This document shows, in pieces, positions 1 to 8,324 of a stretch of 64,000 bases of DNA. Made by a program: the position numbers and the translations under genes. Origin of the DNA: Lachnospiraceae bacterium GAM79 (lineage in GTDB: Bacteria; Bacillota; Clostridia; Lachnospirales; Lachnospiraceae); the NCBI GenBank assembly GCA_003584705.1, contig AP018536.1, positions 62,001-126,000 of the forward strand, in the 5' to 3' direction. Below the pieces are notes generated by a model that saw only the letters and a program-made list of their open reading frames with translations, did no database searches and had not been told where the DNA came from. Numbering within the stretch: position 1 is the first letter of the stretch; each line of letters opens with the position of its first letter.

Positions 1-62
1 ACCAGTGTCTCAAGACTACCTGCAAATCTCAAATCATCATCACATATAGCTATCTTTAGCAT
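1..62 (-). CDS. Response regulator, receiver-domain start (partial, AgrA/LytTR-like?)
   Basis: On the minus strand an ATG at 62 opens a frame that runs off the left edge and reads MLKIAICDDDLRFAGSLET. This is the first beta-strand and acidic pocket (Asp-Asp-Asp) of a response-regulator receiver domain. It overlaps the end of the upstream XRE gene (stop at 40), so the two look co-transcribed. Only 20 codons are visible, so the output domain cannot be seen. An AgrA/LytTR type is inferred from the AgrC-like kinase and AgrD-like peptide about 8 kb away. A short G-rich stretch before the ATG may be the ribosome site. Confidence 0.65.
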   Translation of the reverse strand, partial: MLKIAICDDDLRFAGSLETL

Positions 63-438
63 AGTCCCCCACGTCCTTTATATATAATTCCTTTTCTTCT
101 AATTGTGCCTGCTCTAGCCTTTTTAGAACACAAGATAAAGTCTTTTTATTTGTTTCTGTCAGGTTGCGGTAATGAAGCACAATATCGTAACAGTCCTCCA
201 TTTCCTGATTCATTCGCATCTGTCCGTTAAGGTCTCTCTTAATATCAGAAATACCAAGAAGATATCCTGTGGAGACATTAAAATATTCTGACATCATTAT
301 AAGTGCTTTGGCGGTTATGGTTTGCGTATTATTCTCCATTCTGCTTATTGATTGCTGGGTAGAATCAATGATTGTGGCAAGAGCTTCCTGTGACAACCCA
401 TGACTTGTCCTAATTTCACGAATACGATTTACTATCAT
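40..438 (-). CDS. XRE-family transcriptional regulator
   Basis: This 132-residue protein has an N-terminal Cro/C1-type helix-turn-helix at about residues 5-60. Visible motifs are LSQEALATIIDSTQQSISRM for the two recognition helices and ISEY/LLGIS-like wording typical of XRE domains. The C-terminal 60 residues are charged and probably mediate dimerisation. It is transcribed away from the lanthipeptide precursor and reads into a partial response regulator with which it overlaps, so the two may form one regulatory transcript. The target is unknown; the adjacent lanthipeptide or agr genes are candidates by position only. Confidence 0.8.
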   Translation of the reverse strand: MIVNRIREIRTSHGLSQEALATIIDSTQQSISRMENNTQTITAKALIMMSEYFNVSTGYLLGISDIKRDLNGQMRMNQEMEDCYDIVLHYRNLTETNKKTLSCVLKRLEQAQLEEKELYIKDVGDYAKDSYM

Positions 439-755
439 AGTTATAATTTCCTTTCTATTGTCATTTTACACAAAACAATAGCAGAATATTACAACGTATA
501 TGATTATCTAAATACTAATATATGGATATTCTTAAGAATTTTAGTTCTATATAGGGAATTGAATATAAAAGAAAAAATTTAAGGGCATAAATATTTCCCC
601 ACACAAGGGAAAAATGACAAAAAAGTAGGTAAATATTACGAGGTAAGAAAAAAAGCTTTGTTGCTGATATAATAAATAATAGGATTGTAAATTAGTAATA
701 GAGTGCTAAGTTTTTTGAAAAATCATACATTTTAGATTGTAAAAGGAGGTAGCAT
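439..755. promoter_or_regulatory. Divergent intergenic region with lanA promoter candidate
   Basis: This AT-rich gap separates the minus-strand XRE gene from the precursor gene. A TATAAT hexamer at 668-673 is the best -10 for lanA. No good -35 is seen at the usual spacing, which suggests an activator-dependent promoter. The hexamer AGGTAA occurs twice in direct repeat at 627-632 and 641-646, just upstream, where a response regulator could bind. AAAGGAGG directly precedes the lanA ATG. Confidence 0.4.
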
Positions 756-992
756 ATGGGAAATTACAGTGATTTTGATCTTGATATTCGTTCAGGAGAA
801 CCTGCAGAACCTGCAGCAATCACATCAAAGGCTTGTGAGGTTTTATGGGAAATGGCAACAGCTTCAATTGATTATTGTGGTAAAATCAGTGAATTGATTT
901 GCCCAACAGATGCATGTACAGTGGGATGTTCAAGCGATACTTGTTCTGCATGTCATTCATATTGTGGAGCTGCATGTCGTAGAATCGGATAA
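756..992 (+). CDS. lanA: Class I lanthipeptide precursor (LanA)
   Basis: This 78-residue peptide begins with a leader containing FDLDIR near residue 8, the F-(N/D)-L-D box that class I LanB dehydratases recognise in nisin- and epidermin-type leaders. The probable core starts near ITSKACEVLW, although the cleavage site is uncertain because there is no nisin-like PR. The core contains nine Cys residues, concentrated in the last 30 residues (DACTVGCSSDTC, then SACHSYCGAAC), with many Ser and Thr as dehydration sites. A strong AAAGGAGG lies just before the ATG. LanB, an exporter and LanC follow downstream, and a terminator hairpin follows at 1061-1089. The core is longer and more Cys-rich than classical class I lantibiotics. 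Confidence 0.85.
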   Translation: MGNYSDFDLDIRSGEPAEPAAITSKACEVLWEMATASIDYCGKISELICPTDACTVGCSSDTCSACHSYCGAACRRIG

Positions 993-1060
993 TTAAAAAG
1001 TTTAAAACTGTGTTATAGAAAATAAGCATTAAGCAGCACTCTTATTATTAATTTCAATGT

Positions 1061-1093
1061 AAAGCGATAAGGGGAAACCTTATCGCTTTATTA
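1061..1093 (+). terminator. Rho-independent terminator after lanA
   Basis: A 12-bp perfect stem (AAAGCGATAAGG, loop GGAAA, CCTTATCGCTTT) lies about 70 bp after the lanA stop. The tail is only weakly T-rich. The stem is largely symmetrical, so it could also serve the minus-strand membrane gene ending at 1135. Confidence 0.75.
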
Positions 1094-1134
1094 AAAGAAG
1101 AATGTGGGATTGATAATCATTTAATTTTACATAA

Positions 1135-1581
1135 TTAGATGTCAGTAGAAAGTTTATTAATTTTTCTTAGAGCAATACGATAAGAAATGTAAAAAAATAA
1201 CAATGTTACAAGGAAATAAACAGTTAGAAATATTAAGGAGACTATAATTCTTTGATTAATTAGTTCAAGATAGAAAAAAGTATCAATTTGGGAACTCATA
1301 ACAAAAATGGTAATACTATTTAAACTAGAATAGCATAGTGCAAATAGCCAACACCAGTGTGGAAAATGTTGGGTTCCATTAAAAAGAACTCCTTTTATTG
1401 ACATCCAAATGATTAACGCACAAGGCGCTAATGAAATAACCCAACCGTTTAAGCTTGTTTGAAAAAAATAATCTAGTAGATTAGTAAGATTATCTAATAT
1501 AATTATACCCCAAAAAAGTTTAACATAAATTGTGTTCCGAATATTTGTGATCCTTTCATCACAGTGAATGGTGGTTTTCAT
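1135..1581 (-). CDS. Small multi-spanning membrane protein
   Basis: The start is taken at MKTTIHCDERITNIRN (1581), which overlaps the end of the upstream XRE gene by a few bases. The protein has about 148 residues and four predicted transmembrane segments, around VKLFWGIIILDNL, GWVISLAPCALIIWM, WCWLFALCYSSL and IIVSLIFLTVYFLVTLLFF. Membrane proteins of this size translationally coupled to a 65-70-residue XRE regulator are common in Firmicutes. No enzymatic motif is visible. Its position between lanA and lanB on the opposite strand makes immunity or sensing for the lanthipeptide possible but unproven. Confidence 0.7.
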   Translation of the reverse strand: MKTTIHCDERITNIRNTIYVKLFWGIIILDNLTNLLDYFFQTSLNGWVISLAPCALIIWMSIKGVLFNGTQHFPHWCWLFALCYSSLNSITIFVMSSQIDTFFYLELINQRIIVSLIFLTVYFLVTLLFFYISYRIALRKINKLSTDI

Positions 1582-1781
1582 AAGTTGTCCTCCTCCCAAA
1601 ATAAATCGTTTAATGTTTTGTTAAGTACTTTGCATATCCGAATACAAAGCTGAAGACTGGGATTAAACTTTCCGCCTTCTAGTAAGTTGATAGTAGGGCG
1701 TGTAACATTAACTTTGGCAGCCAGTTCTTCTTGAGAAAGATTCATCTCAACGCGCGCTAATTTAAGACGCATATTTTTCAT
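1578..1781 (-). CDS. Small XRE-family regulator
   Basis: The protein has 67 residues and is almost entirely one Cro/C1 helix-turn-helix: LARVEMNLSQEELAAKVNVT followed by RPTINLLEGGKFNPSLQLC. This compact form is typical of regulators that pair with a membrane protein. The stop overlaps the downstream membrane gene. AGGAGG precedes the ATG. Upstream, 1800-1860 is a TATA-rich stretch with several short palindromes that could be its own operator. That stretch also lies in the lanB promoter region, so the regulator may control lanBTC. Confidence 0.85.
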   Translation of the reverse strand: MKNMRLKLARVEMNLSQEELAAKVNVTRPTINLLEGGKFNPSLQLCIRICKVLNKTLNDLFWEEDNL

Positions 1782-1981
1782 TTATATAACCTCCTTTCTA
1801 TATATATTATATGATATATCAAACAAAATGTAAAGTATATAATACAAAAAATAATAAATATATAACGTTATGTGAAAAAGATTATTATGTTTTGGTAATA
1901 GAACTTTTAAGTATTTGATTCAAGTGTCGGAGTAATAAAAGAGTTACGAAATAAAGTAAAAGCAAATTAGGAGGAATTGAT

Positions 1982-4900
1982 ATGATGCCATATGAAGTAG
2001 GAAAGACGTTTATTATTAGGGTTCCATTATTATCTATAGAGACTTATAAGGAATTATGTTCAGAAAAGGATAATGATGCTTTTATACGAAAATGCTATGC
2101 AAACGATGTGCTAATGGAATCAATTGCCATAGCATCTACGAGTCTGTATGAAGCATTAAGAAGATATTGTATAAGCGGAAATGGGAAAACAGAGAATTTA
2201 ATACAAAGTATAAGGAAATTTTTAAATAGAGCTGCAACAAGAACAACTCCTTTTGGTCTGTTCGCAGGAGTAGAGTTTGGTAATTTGGGTGATAAAACGG
2301 ATATAGAGTTAAATTGTATTTCACAATATTATAAGCGCGCTAGAGTTGATATGGAGTGGCTTAGTAAAATAGTTATAATATGTGAAAATAATCCAACATA
2401 TTGGAATCATTTGAGATTTCGATTTAATTCAGATTGTTATGAAGCGGGAAATCGCTTACTCGCACCTGGATTGAAGTTACAAGTACAAAGGGAAGAGTTT
2501 GTCGATTGTGTGGGAGAAGCGATGTCTGTAAAGAATACAGAAGCAGTAAAATTTATATATAATAATTTTGGTACAGATTATTTTATTATGAATGATTTGA
2601 TTTTGAAATTTAAGGAAGAATACTGCGATTTAGATTCAGGCGTATTACTTGTTTTTTTGAAAAACTTGATTAATATGTCAATTTTAGTATCGGAATTGCA
2701 GCCACCACAAGTTGATACAAAACCATTGTGTTATGTAGTGAATATAATTAGAGAATATGAGATAGACGATGGCTTATTAAATAAATTACAGAGAGTTTTA
2801 GATTTAATTGAACAATATAATCAAACTGAAATGGGGAAAGGAACAGACTTATTTTTACGGTGCTGTGATTTGATGGGGGAGATTCAAAACTTAAAATCTG
2901 GACATTATCTGCAGGTTGATATGAGGACTAAGTATGTGCGTTGTGAGTTAAATAGAAGCGTTGCAGATAGTATTGAACATTTTATTGAAATTGTTCGAAA
3001 TGAAGCATTTGTGTGTGAATATCCAGAGTCATTAAGAGCTTATTCTAATTTGTTTATTGAGAAATATGGATATAACAAAGAAATAGCAGTACAACAACTA
3101 TTAGATCCAGATATTGGTTTGGGTGCTCCTGCTGGGTATAGCAATCCCAAAACTAACAATCCATTGGTAGCTTCTAAAAGTTATATTGCAGATAGAATAA
3201 TGAAAATAATTACAGAGAAATTGGCAATTTGTAAAAATAAAGAACTTTCGGTTGATTTGGAAGATTTAGATTTAAAGTGGATATTTAATAAGAAGAATGA
3301 ATTGACAGAGCAAGATTTAGATTCCATGGAATTAGCATTTTACATAATGGGGGAATCAGAGGAGGATATCGAAAAAGGTGATTTTCTATTAGTAACATCG
3401 CCACTTTTAGGAAGTGATTCAGCGTGTAAAGCCATAGGTAGATTTACGGATTTGTTTGAGGATGAGAAAACTAAATTGTTTTTAGAGAATTTATATAACC
3501 AAGAAAGAGCATTGTCACATGATAGGGGAACACTTTTAATAGAAGGACATGAGATGCCAATTAATGGAAGGTATTATAATCTTTGTCAGAATACATATGG
3601 TAATAAATTGCAATTAGCGGTATCTCTAAATTTACCAGACGAAAAAATCAAAATAGAGTTAAATGATTTGTTTGTTGGGATATCGCAAGAGACAAATATG
3701 TTTTATGTTCGTTCTTTAAAAAACAATCAGCATGTTCGAATATTACTGCCTAATATGTTAGTACCGTCTTTGTATAGTAATACACTTCGTTTTTTATATG
3801 AGGTTACTAACATGAATTATAGTAATGTTTTTGCGATACAAAGTTTTTGTATGAGTTCACAATATAAAATTTTCCCACGTATAAAATATGGGAAAATAGT
3901 GTTGTCTCCTGCAAAATGGTATATTTCTATAGAAGACTTACATTTAAAAGAAAAAAGTTTTAAACAATTTAAGCAAGCTTTTGGAGAATACCGAGAAAGA
4001 TATTGTATCCCAGAGGCAGTGTATGCAGGAAATGCGGATAATAGGTTATATTTAAATTGCATAGACGACTGTGATTTGCAAATTTTATATAATATGTTAA
4101 AGAAAACTCCTATTAATTTATTTGAAACATTTAGCATTGATAAAAATTGTTGGGTGAGAAATAGTGAAAAGGAATCTTTTGTGTCAGAAATTATTTTTCC
4201 TGTATTTAAAACTGCTGGTATAAAAGAAGATTTTCCTAAAGAGCGTAAGGAGGTAATAAAATTAGATACAAAATCAAGGTACATGGACAATGCCGCAGCA
4301 ATTCCGCTTAATGCTGAGTGGAGAAATCAATTTCCAGGTCAAAATGGATGGTGGTATCTTAAATTATACTACAACAGTGTTAATTCGGATCGACTTCTTG
4401 GAGAAAATATATATTTTTTGTGCGAGGAATTATTAAAGAGGAAATATATTGATCTATTTTTCTTTATTCGATATGCAGACCCAAAGCCGCATATTCGCTT
4501 ACGAATACATTTATGTGAGAAAAATATGGACGGAGACTTAATAAGTGTGTGGATGCAAAAAATGTATGCGGAATTAAATATTTCTTCGTGTAAAATAGAT
4601 GTATATGAAAGAGAAATTGAGAGATATGGAGGTATAGAATTAATTAATTATGCTGAAAAGTTTTTTTATAGTGATAGTTTATATGTTATGCAATTATTAA
4701 AGTGTCAAAAAAATGATAAAAAAAATACGAAGATTGTAAAAGCGATAATGGGTATTTTGTCGCTAGCTTTGTGTACACAAATATCAGTTGGTAATTTGGA
4801 AAACCTTTTAAGTGAGATGGTTGATAAAAAGAAATATCGTGAAATATATCATGAACAAAGGAAGGAGATATTGAGGATTATTATTAATACAAGACATAAC

Positions 4901-5164
4901 ATTATAGAAGATAATCTCGAATTTATTCAAATATATCATTGGCGAAAAAGGATGTTCGAACAATATTGGAGAGAAATTGTCAAACAAGATGATGATTTGA
5001 AGCTTTCAAATAGTAGAAGAAATATTTTATTTAGTATAATTCATATGTTTTGTAATAGATATTTTGGAGATACCGAAAAGGAGAGGATGATTATGGCAAT
5101 TTTATATCATGGAATACATGATACAAATGAAATGGAAAAGCATAATATTTTAAATGGTAAATAA
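1982..5164 (+). CDS. lanB: Lanthipeptide dehydratase LanB
   Basis: This 1060-residue protein has the length of complete class I LanB enzymes. The N-terminal glutamylation domain carries the family signature RAATRTTPFGLFAG at about residues 84-97. The C-terminal elimination (SpaB-C-like) domain covers about residues 770-1050, including WWYLKLYYN and FFFIRYADPKPHIRLR. In this family Ser and Thr of the precursor are glutamylated using glutamyl-tRNA, then glutamate is eliminated to give dehydro-residues. AGGAGG lies 8-10 bases before the ATG-ATG start. The gene heads a same-strand block with lanT and lanC. Its base composition is far more AT-rich than the window east of 8.4 kb. Confidence 0.93.
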   Translation: MMPYEVGKTFIIRVPLLSIETYKELCSEKDNDAFIRKCYANDVLMESIAIASTSLYEALRRYCISGNGKTENLIQSIRKFLNRAATRTTPFGLFAGVEFGNLGDKTDIELNCISQYYKRARVDMEWLSKIVIICENNPTYWNHLRFRFNSDCYEAGNRLLAPGLKLQVQREEFVDCVGEAMSVKNTEAVKFIYNNFGTDYFIMNDLILKFKEEYCDLDSGVLLVFLKNLINMSILVSELQPPQVDTKPLCYVVNIIREYEIDDGLLNKLQRVLDLIEQYNQTEMGKGTDLFLRCCDLMGEIQNLKSGHYLQVDMRTKYVRCELNRSVADSIEHFIEIVRNEAFVCEYPESLRAYSNLFIEKYGYNKEIAVQQLLDPDIGLGAPAGYSNPKTNNPLVASKSYIADRIMKIITEKLAICKNKELSVDLEDLDLKWIFNKKNELTEQDLDSMELAFYIMGESEEDIEKGDFLLVTSPLLGSDSACKAIGRFTDLFEDEKTKLFLENLYNQERALSHDRGTLLIEGHEMPINGRYYNLCQNTYGNKLQLAVSLNLPDEKIKIELNDLFVGISQETNMFYVRSLKNNQHVRILLPNMLVPSLYSNTLRFLYEVTNMNYSNVFAIQSFCMSSQYKIFPRIKYGKIVLSPAKWYISIEDLHLKEKSFKQFKQAFGEYRERYCIPEAVYAGNADNRLYLNCIDDCDLQILYNMLKKTPINLFETFSIDKNCWVRNSEKESFVSEIIFPVFKTAGIKEDFPKERKEVIKLDTKSRYMDNAAAIPLNAEWRNQFPGQNGWWYLKLYYNSVNSDRLLGENIYFLCEELLKRKYIDLFFFIRYADPKPHIRLRIHLCEKNMDGDLISVWMQKMYAELNISSCKIDVYEREIERYGGIELINYAEKFFYSDSLYVMQLLKCQKNDKKNTKIVKAIMGILSLALCTQISVGNLENLLSEMVDKKKYREIYHEQRKEILRIIINTRHNIIEDNLEFIQIYHWRKRMFEQYWREIVKQDDDLKLSNSRRNILFSIIHMFCNRYFGDTEKERMIMAILYHGIHDTNEMEKHNILNGK

Positions 5165-5221
5165 AGATTTATTTTTGAAAAAGTTAAGAAATTTAATAGA
5201 GAATAGGTGGTGAATTCATAT

Positions 5222-6994
5222 ATGGGGGAAAAAAGTAAGTTTAAAATAACGGAGGCAGTAAAGATTTTTGTAAGACTTCATGGTTTTATCATAAATATTA
5301 CTCCTTTTAGAATAGTATTATCTATAGTAATTACATGCATATTGGGAATATTACCGAGTGTATCAGTATATACTACACAGTTAATTATGAATCAAATACA
5401 AAAAAAAGAACTAGCGGTGTATTCAATTATCATGCTCTGCATATTATATATAGCTGTGGACATGGTAAGCACGATATTAAATTATGTGCAAAGTTACAAT
5501 ACGTTTATTATTAATCAGAAGATTGATTTGGCACTTATTGAAAACGTTTTAAAGAAAACTAAAGAATTAGAGTTAGGTGATTTCGAAACACCAGAAATAA
5601 ATGATTTAATCAGTCGTGCTAATGAACAAACAAGTGGAAAGGCATATGCTTTTTATATGTTAGTATTAGGAATATTTCAGTCATTTGTTCTGATTTTTAG
5701 CAATGCATATATATTGATACATTTAAAGGAATATTTCATCCTGTTAGTACTTATATTTCTAATTATTATACATTCTATTAAAACACTTAGATTAAGTGAA
5801 AAACAATACTTTATTATCAAAGAAAGAACAAATGATTCAAGAAAACAATGGTATTATCAATATTTGTTGACAAATGATATAGCATTTAAGGAGATTAAAC
5901 TATTTGGTAGCCATTCGTTTTTGATTTCAGAATTTAAAAAATTATATTATCTTTTTTTTGAACAAGATAAGGATATACAAAAGGAGATAATAAAAATGGA
6001 TATAAGTATGAATTTGATCGAACAAGCTGTGATTGGTGGTACATTCTTAGGTTCGATGGCAGATGTATACAATGGAAAAAGATTAATTGGAGATGCATTG
6101 GCATATATAAAAGGTATAAGTAATATAAAAAGTGGAATCCAATCAATTTGTACAAAGATAGTAGCAATGTTAAAACAAGCATATTATATTCAACAATTAT
6201 TCGACTTCCTTGATTATAGAAGTGTGATAAATAGTTCCACCGGAACGATTAAAATTGACGAAATTGAGAAAATTGAATTACAGTCTGTTTCGTTTCGATA
6301 TTCTTATAAAAAAAATGATAGTATTAGAAATGTTAATTTTGTTTTGAAAAAGGGTGAACTGTGTTTAGTGGTTGGAGAAAATGGTTCGGGTAAAAGTACA
6401 TTTTTGAAATTGTTATCAGGATATTATATGAATTACACTGGAAAAATTTTGGTTAATGATATCGATTTTAAAGATTTGGATATAGAAAATTATCGAAGCA
6501 AGGTTAGTATCTTATTACAAGATTTTACACGGTATGAAATGACAATTGACGAAAACATTAGGATGGGTGTACTTAATGAAGAAATTTCTAATGATAAAAT
6601 TCAAAAAGTTATGTTTGATGTTGCACTTGATAGTTCATTAACTGCTAATAACAATCAGCAGTTAGGATATTGGTTTCAAAATGGAACTCAACTATCAGGA
6701 GGGCAGTGGCTTAAAATTGCTCTTTGTAGGACATTTTTAAGGCCAGCAGATATAGTAATGTTCGACGAACCCAATGCAGCATTAGATCCAATATCTTCAA
6801 AGCGAATTATGGAAATGATAGAAGAAAAAACTCAAAATAAAATATGTATTATTTCAATTCATCATCTTGCAAATTTAAATTTAATTGGGAAAAAAATATG
6901 TGTATTTAAAGATGGAGAAATTGTTTTGCAAGGGATTTATCAAGAGTTAAGTGACGAACTAGAGAAATATGGGTTAAACCCTGAAAAAAATTAG
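5222..6994 (+). CDS. lanT: Lanthipeptide ABC exporter (LanT)
   Basis: This protein of about 590 residues has an N-terminal six-helix ABC membrane domain (about residues 20-320) and a C-terminal ATPase. The ATPase carries Walker A GENGSGKST, signature LSGGQ and Walker B DIVMFDEPNAALD. There is no N-terminal C39 peptidase domain, so it fits class I LanT/NisT exporters that secrete the modified peptide without removing the leader. Leader removal therefore needs a separate protease, and none is encoded nearby. The ATG at 5222 is preferred over an in-frame GTG at 5207, although its AGGTGG lies rather far upstream. Confidence 0.9.
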   Translation: MGEKSKFKITEAVKIFVRLHGFIINITPFRIVLSIVITCILGILPSVSVYTTQLIMNQIQKKELAVYSIIMLCILYIAVDMVSTILNYVQSYNTFIINQKIDLALIENVLKKTKELELGDFETPEINDLISRANEQTSGKAYAFYMLVLGIFQSFVLIFSNAYILIHLKEYFILLVLIFLIIIHSIKTLRLSEKQYFIIKERTNDSRKQWYYQYLLTNDIAFKEIKLFGSHSFLISEFKKLYYLFFEQDKDIQKEIIKMDISMNLIEQAVIGGTFLGSMADVYNGKRLIGDALAYIKGISNIKSGIQSICTKIVAMLKQAYYIQQLFDFLDYRSVINSSTGTIKIDEIEKIELQSVSFRYSYKKNDSIRNVNFVLKKGELCLVVGENGSGKSTFLKLLSGYYMNYTGKILVNDIDFKDLDIENYRSKVSILLQDFTRYEMTIDENIRMGVLNEEISNDKIQKVMFDVALDSSLTANNNQQLGYWFQNGTQLSGGQWLKIALCRTFLRPADIVMFDEPNAALDPISSKRIMEMIEEKTQNKICIISIHHLANLNLIGKKICVFKDGEIVLQGIYQELSDELEKYGLNPEKN

Positions 6995-7014
6995 ATAAAA
7001 GAGAGGTAAAATAA

Positions 7015-8298
7015 ATGATAGGAACTAAAGAAGTTATGGAAAATGAAAAAAACTTAAAATCAATAATAGAGTTCTATTTAAATGGTGTAGAAAAGTATCT
7101 AGCATATGATACTGTGTCTGATAGCCTACATTCAATATTGCTTTTGGCAGAGCTTTATAATAATTTAGAAAATACTAAAAAATGGGATAAGATAATATAT
7201 TTGAAATGGAACAATATTCAAGAAAAAAGTAAAGGCAATGGGAATTCTTTTTTTGCAAGAATGGGTTTTTTCAATGGGTTGGCAGAAATATGCTTTATAG
7301 CAGATATTTTAAATAGTTCTACGGGAAATTATCAAAAATTAGTATATAAATTACGAACTGCTTTTATAAATACAATCCCTTCATATGTTCATATGTTGTA
7401 TGAACATATGAAGGAGATGAAATGTCCTGATTATGACTGTATTAATGGTGCATCAGGAGTTATTCGTTACTTACTAGATTGTCCGCATGATCAAGCAAAG
7501 GATATGGCAAAACTATTGGTTCAATATTTGGTTGATGTTACTAATAGAAAAGGTGAATATCCTGCATGGTATATTAAGAATTACAATTTACCAAGTGAAG
7601 AGGATAGAATACTATATGCATCAGGGGCGATTAATTTTAGTTTGTCACATGGTGTATCAGGTATATTGGCTATTTTAATAATGGCATTACAAAAGGGAAT
7701 TTGTGTATCAGGGCAAAAAAGTGCAATCGAAATATTAGCTCACAAATATATTCTTGAGTATAAAGTAGTCGAGAATAATATTCCATATTGGCCAGGAATG
7801 CTATCATATGAAAAATTTAAAAAAAGAGAAATAGATGATTTATCAAGACGAATGAGTTGGTGTTATGGTTCAATAGGAATTTTACGTTCATTACAACTTT
7901 ACGAGCAAGCTTTTCCGGATTATAGGTTGAAAAGAGAAATTGAAGATGCGGTTATATTTTTATCAAAAATTCCGTGCGAGGAGTATTTGTTTGATTCGCC
8001 GACAATATGTCATGGATATGCAGGAATGTTAGTTGTTTTGAACGTTATTAACCAGGAGGTTAAGTCCGATGTAATACAAAAGCGTGTACTAGAATTGGTG
8101 GATATATTAAATAATTTCTTTAGTGAAAAAAATAGATTTGGTTTTCAAAATATTGACTTTGTATCTTCGGAAGAAGGGATATTAAAAAATGTAACGGAAG
8201 ATCTTTCTTTTTTGACGGGAAGTACAGGAGTGATATTAAGTATGCTATCTGTAGTAAGAGGAGAAACAACATTTGAAAAACATTTATTAATAAAATAA
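7015..8298 (+). CDS. lanC: Lanthipeptide cyclase LanC
   Basis: This 427-residue protein has the alpha/alpha-toroid repeats of LanC. The zinc ligands are present: Cys in SWCYGS (residue 283) and Cys-His in TICHGYAG (residues 332-333), positions close to those in NisC. The GxxG-type repeats SHGVSGI and NGASGV mark other toroid turns. The zinc activates Cys thiols for addition to dehydro-residues to form lanthionine rings. GAGAGG precedes the ATG, and the gene starts 20 bp after lanT. The AT-rich composition of the lan block ends shortly after this gene. Confidence 0.92.
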   Translation: MIGTKEVMENEKNLKSIIEFYLNGVEKYLAYDTVSDSLHSILLLAELYNNLENTKKWDKIIYLKWNNIQEKSKGNGNSFFARMGFFNGLAEICFIADILNSSTGNYQKLVYKLRTAFINTIPSYVHMLYEHMKEMKCPDYDCINGASGVIRYLLDCPHDQAKDMAKLLVQYLVDVTNRKGEYPAWYIKNYNLPSEEDRILYASGAINFSLSHGVSGILAILIMALQKGICVSGQKSAIEILAHKYILEYKVVENNIPYWPGMLSYEKFKKREIDDLSRRMSWCYGSIGILRSLQLYEQAFPDYRLKREIEDAVIFLSKIPCEEYLFDSPTICHGYAGMLVVLNVINQEVKSDVIQKRVLELVDILNNFFSEKNRFGFQNIDFVSSEEGILKNVTEDLSFLTGSTGVILSMLSVVRGETTFEKHLLIK

Positions 8299-8324
8299 TT
8301 TTGATATTGTATAAAGTATAAAAG

